Shown in pieces: positions 61,906 to 64,000 of a stretch of 64,000 nt of DNA. The notes under the pieces are model-generated. The model was not told the DNA's origin. It saw only the letters and a program-made list of their open reading frames with translations, and did not search any database. This DNA is from Chryseobacterium jejuense (GTDB lineage: Bacteria; Bacteroidota; Bacteroidia; Flavobacteriales; Weeksellaceae), in contig NZ_JAGIPR010000002.1 of assembly GCF_017877355.1 (NCBI RefSeq), positions 620,001 through 684,000 of the forward strand. The letters are read 5' to 3'. Position numbers and translations under genes: made by a program. The stretch's first letter is position 1; each line of letters starts with the position of its first letter.

Positions 61906-62196
61906 AACCATTAAGATAATAAAAGCTTGAGCGAACATAAAAATCTAAAAATTACTTTAGAACCGCCTTATGTTTTATCGTTGTGAAATCCTTAAATCTT
62001 AATTGCTTAAGCGGTCTTAATGGTCGGATTTTATTTTGATCTTTGAATTTGATGATTGTGATGAGAACCAGAAAGGTTCTTGAAAGAACTTTAAGATATG
62101 ATGAGTTAAGAAAAGTTTGAAATTTAACGCATAGCTTTGTCATTCGCTTGCGAATATTCTTAACTTTTCTTCACTACTTAAAGTTTCTTAATGGTT
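61906..62196. repeat. AACCATTAAG-bounded dispersed element, copy 2, filling the argH-lrp spacer
   Basis: Begins TCTGAACCATTAAGA (from 61902) and ends TCTTAATGGTT (62186-62196), 11-bp perfect inverted ends; internal TTAAG and CTTAA strings recur and TTAACTTTTCTT near the right end is shared with 50747-50875. It occupies nearly all of the 311-bp gap, and no gene or RNA was recognised in it. Confidence 0.6.
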
Positions 62197-62210
62197 TAAA
62201 AATTTAAAAA

Positions 62211-62672
62211 TTATTCAAGATCAATCTTGAACTTGGTAGATTTTTTCACCTCATGAAGGACGATGGAACTGTGATACTGTCCGATATTAGGAATGTTTGA
62301 AATAACGTTGACAGCAAACTCATTATAAGAGTTGATATCTTTGGCAATAATCTTCAGCATGTAGTCATACTCCCCGGAAAGACTGATGATTTCCTGTACT
62401 TCATCATACTTTCCAATATGTTTTTCGAAGGTTTCCAAAACTTTCTTGGATTGCTCTTTAAGACGTACGTTACAGTAGACTACAATATTCAGACCCAGTT
62501 TCTCACGGTTTAAAAGACCTACATACTTCTGAATGATCCCCTGCTTCTCCAATTGTTTGATTCTTTCATACGTTGGAGTAAAGGTAAGACCAATCTTTTC
62601 TGAAATTTCTTTCACTGATAAAGTAGAGTCTTCCTGTATAATGCTGAGAATCATTTTGTCTTTTAAATCCAT
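62211..62672 (-). CDS. Lrp/AsnC-family transcriptional regulator
   Basis: 153 aa. An N-terminal HTH (STLSVKEISEKIGLTFTPTYERIKQLEKQGII) and a C-terminal RAM/ACT-like ligand domain (SGEYDYMLKIIAKDINSYNEF). Such regulators respond to amino acids. It is divergent from pyrB and downstream-convergent with the arginine operon, so one of these may be its target, but no site could be assigned. Confidence 0.92.
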   Translation of the reverse strand: MDLKDKMILSIIQEDSTLSVKEISEKIGLTFTPTYERIKQLEKQGIIQKYVGLLNREKLGLNIVVYCNVRLKEQSKKVLETFEKHIGKYDEVQEIISLSGEYDYMLKIIAKDINSYNEFAVNVISNIPNIGQYHSSIVLHEVKKSTKFKIDLE

Positions 62673-62758
62673 AGAATAATGTTGCGTTGTAACAAAAATA
62701 TTAATTTTAAATGAGAATAAGGAAATACTCAGGGTTTTAATTTATTTTAAACTTTGTT

Positions 62759-62789
62759 TTTGTAGGTTCATAAAATTGTTGTATCTTTG
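62759..62789 (+). promoter_or_regulatory. Promoter of the pyrB leader
   Basis: TTTG (62759-62762), a 19-bp spacer, and TATCTTTG (62782-62789): a full match to both boxes of the Bacteroidota consensus with ideal spacing. Transcription should begin near 62794-62797. Confidence 0.78.
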
Positions 62790-62795
62790 CACCTA

Positions 62796-62867
62796 ATGAA
62801 TAAAAAAGCATTTATATCATTAGATTTACCGGGCGAAAGCGCCCTTTACGATATTTATTGTTATTAG
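62796..62867 (+). CDS. Putative pyrB leader peptide (23 codons)
   Basis: ATG at 62796 and TAG at 62865-62867 encode 23 residues, beginning MNKKAFISLDLPG and ending YDIYCY. It includes a small GC hairpin GGGCG-AAAG-CGCCC (62831-62844), then a U-rich stretch, and its stop codon overlaps the 5' arm of an intrinsic terminator. The start codon is only 6 bases after the -7 box, so the message would be leaderless or nearly so. Coding status is unproven; position and layout are the evidence. Confidence 0.55.
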   Translation: MNKKAFISLDLPGESALYDIYCY

Positions 62868-62893
62868 CGAAGATTGTTGTCTTCGCTTTTTTT
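62866..62893 (+). terminator. Attenuator-type intrinsic terminator before pyrB
   Basis: AGCGAAGA (62866-62873) pairs with TCTTCGCT (62880-62887) around TTGTTG, then seven T (62887-62893). It lies 20 bases before the pyrB ATG and inside the transcript from the promoter at 62759, so pyrB needs read-through. Confidence 0.85.
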
Positions 62894-62912
62894 ATGCTTA
62901 AAAATTAAGATT

Positions 62913-63803
62913 ATGTTTACGATTACAGAACTAAGTACCGAGAAAATCAACAGTATACTGACAGAAGCACTGGCTTTCAGTAATGGAAAAACTGCTAAAA
63001 TTGAAGGCGAAGTTTTTTGCTCCAATCTTTTCTTCGAAGATAGCACAAGAACAAAGACAAGCTTTGATATCGCAGAAAGAAAATTAGGATTGCAGGTTGT
63101 TCCTTTTGATGCGTCGCACAGTTCTGTAAATAAAGGAGAGAGTCTTTATGACACTGTTAAGACGATTGAAAGTCTTGGAGTAAATCTGGTAGTGATCCGA
63201 GATAAGAAAGACAGATATTTTGAGGAACTGAATAATATTAAAATTCCTGTAATCAACGGTGGAGACGGAACAGGAAATCATCCTTCACAATGTATGCTGG
63301 ATCTGATGACCATTTATCAGGAATTCGGAAAGTTTGAAGGATTAAAAATAGGAATTGTAGGAGATGTAAAACACAGCCGTGTTGCCAACTCAAATGCTGA
63401 AGCCTTAAGAAGATTAGGCGCTAAAGTATATTTTTCAGGACCCGAACAATGGTTTGATGAAGGAGCATTAATTAACGGAACTTATCTTTCAGTAGACGAA
63501 CTGATCGCTGAAGTAGATGTTCTGATGTTATTGAGAATTCAACATGAGAGACATGATGCTGCGATGAGCTTCACAGCATCTGACTATCATAAAAGATATG
63601 GCCTGACTAAAGAAAGAGAGCAGGCTATGAAAAAAGAAGCAATCATCATGCATCCGGCACCTATCAACAGAGGAGTTGAAATTGACTCAGATTTAGTAGA
63701 ATGTAAGCGTTCAAGAGTTTTCAGACAAATGGAAAACGGTGTTTTCGCCAGAATGGCCATCTTAAAAGATGCATTGGAAGAAAAAGGATTTACCTTTAAG
63801 TAA
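62913..63803 (+). CDS. pyrB: Aspartate carbamoyltransferase catalytic chain
   Basis: 296 aa from the ATG at 62913; the in-frame TTG at 62874 lies inside the terminator and is rejected. [19 protein letters not shown] is the carbamoyl-phosphate loop, NKGESLYDT the second-subunit 80s loop and [12 protein letters not shown] the aspartate loop. It makes carbamoyl aspartate, the committed step to pyrimidines. No pyrI or pyrR is next to it in the window. Confidence 0.96.
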   Translation: MFTITELSTEKINSILTEALAFSNGKTAKIEGEVFCSNLFFEDSTRTKTSFDIAERKLGLQVVPFDASHSSVNKGESLYDTVKTIESLGVNLVVIRDKKDRYFEELNNIKIPVINGGDGTGNHPSQCMLDLMTIYQEFGKFEGLKIGIVGDVKHSRVANSNAEALRRLGAKVYFSGPEQWFDEGALINGTYLSVDELIAEVDVLMLLRIQHERHDAAMSFTASDYHKRYGLTKEREQAMKKEAIIMHPAPINRGVEIDSDLVECKRSRVFRQMENGVFARMAILKDALEEKGFTFK

Positions 63804-63831
63804 AAGAGCCAAGATAAAAGTAAAAAGTACG

Positions 63832-64000
63832 GTGAGCTCCGTAGGAGCGACCTGTTAATAGCCATGGGGTGAAACCCCTGGAAGATAATAAAGACAATGA
63901 TTATGTGAGCCCCGTAGGGGTGACCTGTTAATAGCAATTGTAGGGACACCTCCCTATTAATAACTATTAATAACAATAGGGTAAAACCCTTGGGATATAA
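63832..64000. repeat. REP-like repeat pair at the right edge
   Basis: Unit 1 (63832-63881) and unit 2 (63905-63994) each begin GTGAGC-CCGTAGG and continue GACCTGTTAATAGC, with hairpins GCTCC-GTA-GGAGC and GCCCC-GTA-GGGGT and later GGGG-TGAAA-CCCC and AGGG-TAAAA-CCCT. The stems differ between units but pairing is kept. The array may continue beyond the window. Confidence 0.75.

Noticed and set aside
63832..64000. Possible CRISPR array at the right edge
   Set aside because: Units contain hairpins and are unequal in length, with no constant-length unique spacers and no cas genes nearby; REP-like repeats fit better.

Overview
The window looks like a chromosomal segment from a Flavobacteriia member, most likely Chryseobacterium or a close Weeksellaceae relative. 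The reasons are AT-rich DNA, two secreted enzymes with type IX secretion C-terminal sorting domains, a carboxypeptidase-like/TonB-type outer membrane protein, a fused SecDF, start codons without clear Shine-Dalgarno sequences, and several promoters of the Bacteroidota type (TTTG, about 19 bp, TAnnTTTG). No rRNA, tRNA, CRISPR array, complete insertion sequence or prophage was seen. The genus is an inference; no 16S gene is present.

Layout. 1-7250: the 3' part of phosphoenolpyruvate carboxylase, a secreted subtilase, and a five-gene operon (DegT aminotransferase, membrane protein, GalE, methyltransferase, cytidylyltransferase) that looks like sugar-nucleotide or surface-glycan work. 7254-13230 (minus strand): outer membrane beta-barrel protein, dapF-mltG (cell wall), and pnuC with a repeat-rich lipoprotein. 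13396-26198: amino acid permease, BNR-type protein, hemN, secreted PQQ-type sugar dehydrogenase, secDF, two adjacent secreted proteins of unknown role and a Tet-type MFS pump. 26415-29472: an arsenic resistance operon (arsR, DUF6428, arsenate-reductase-like phosphatase, GNAT, acr3) with a repeated operator-like site. 29596-40982: mixed housekeeping genes (NAT, orphan lipoprotein, tatA-PAP2-TPR, trmL, rlmH, yihY, nhaA, rel, APH-like kinase).

41058-52262 (all minus strand) reads as a short-chain carboxylate module: porin, MHS-family transporter, DUF6814, GNAT, tiny membrane protein, a solute symporter fused to a histidine kinase, a receiver-only response regulator, a propionyl-CoA synthetase-like enzyme and acetyl-CoA synthetase. 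It resembles the CrbS/CrbR acetate switch, but its response regulator has no DNA-binding domain.

53081-61899 is a nearly complete arginine operon (GNAT acyl-glutamate synthase candidate, argG, argC, argD, argF', argB, argE, argH). It starts from a good promoter and is divergent from a small InsA-like zinc-ribbon/HTH protein. The transcarbamylase has Val90 at the specificity position, which points to N-succinylated rather than N-acetylated intermediates. Most of the longer spacers carry a different small palindromic repeat. One repeat type occurs twice, with compensating changes in its stems.

62211-63803: an Lrp/AsnC regulator diverges from pyrB. Upstream of pyrB there is a strong promoter, a 23-codon leader reading frame with a small hairpin and U-rich stretch, and an intrinsic terminator whose 5' arm overlaps the leader stop codon. 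This is the layout expected for a translation-coupled attenuator and is the most interesting regulatory candidate here. The window ends in REP-like repeats.
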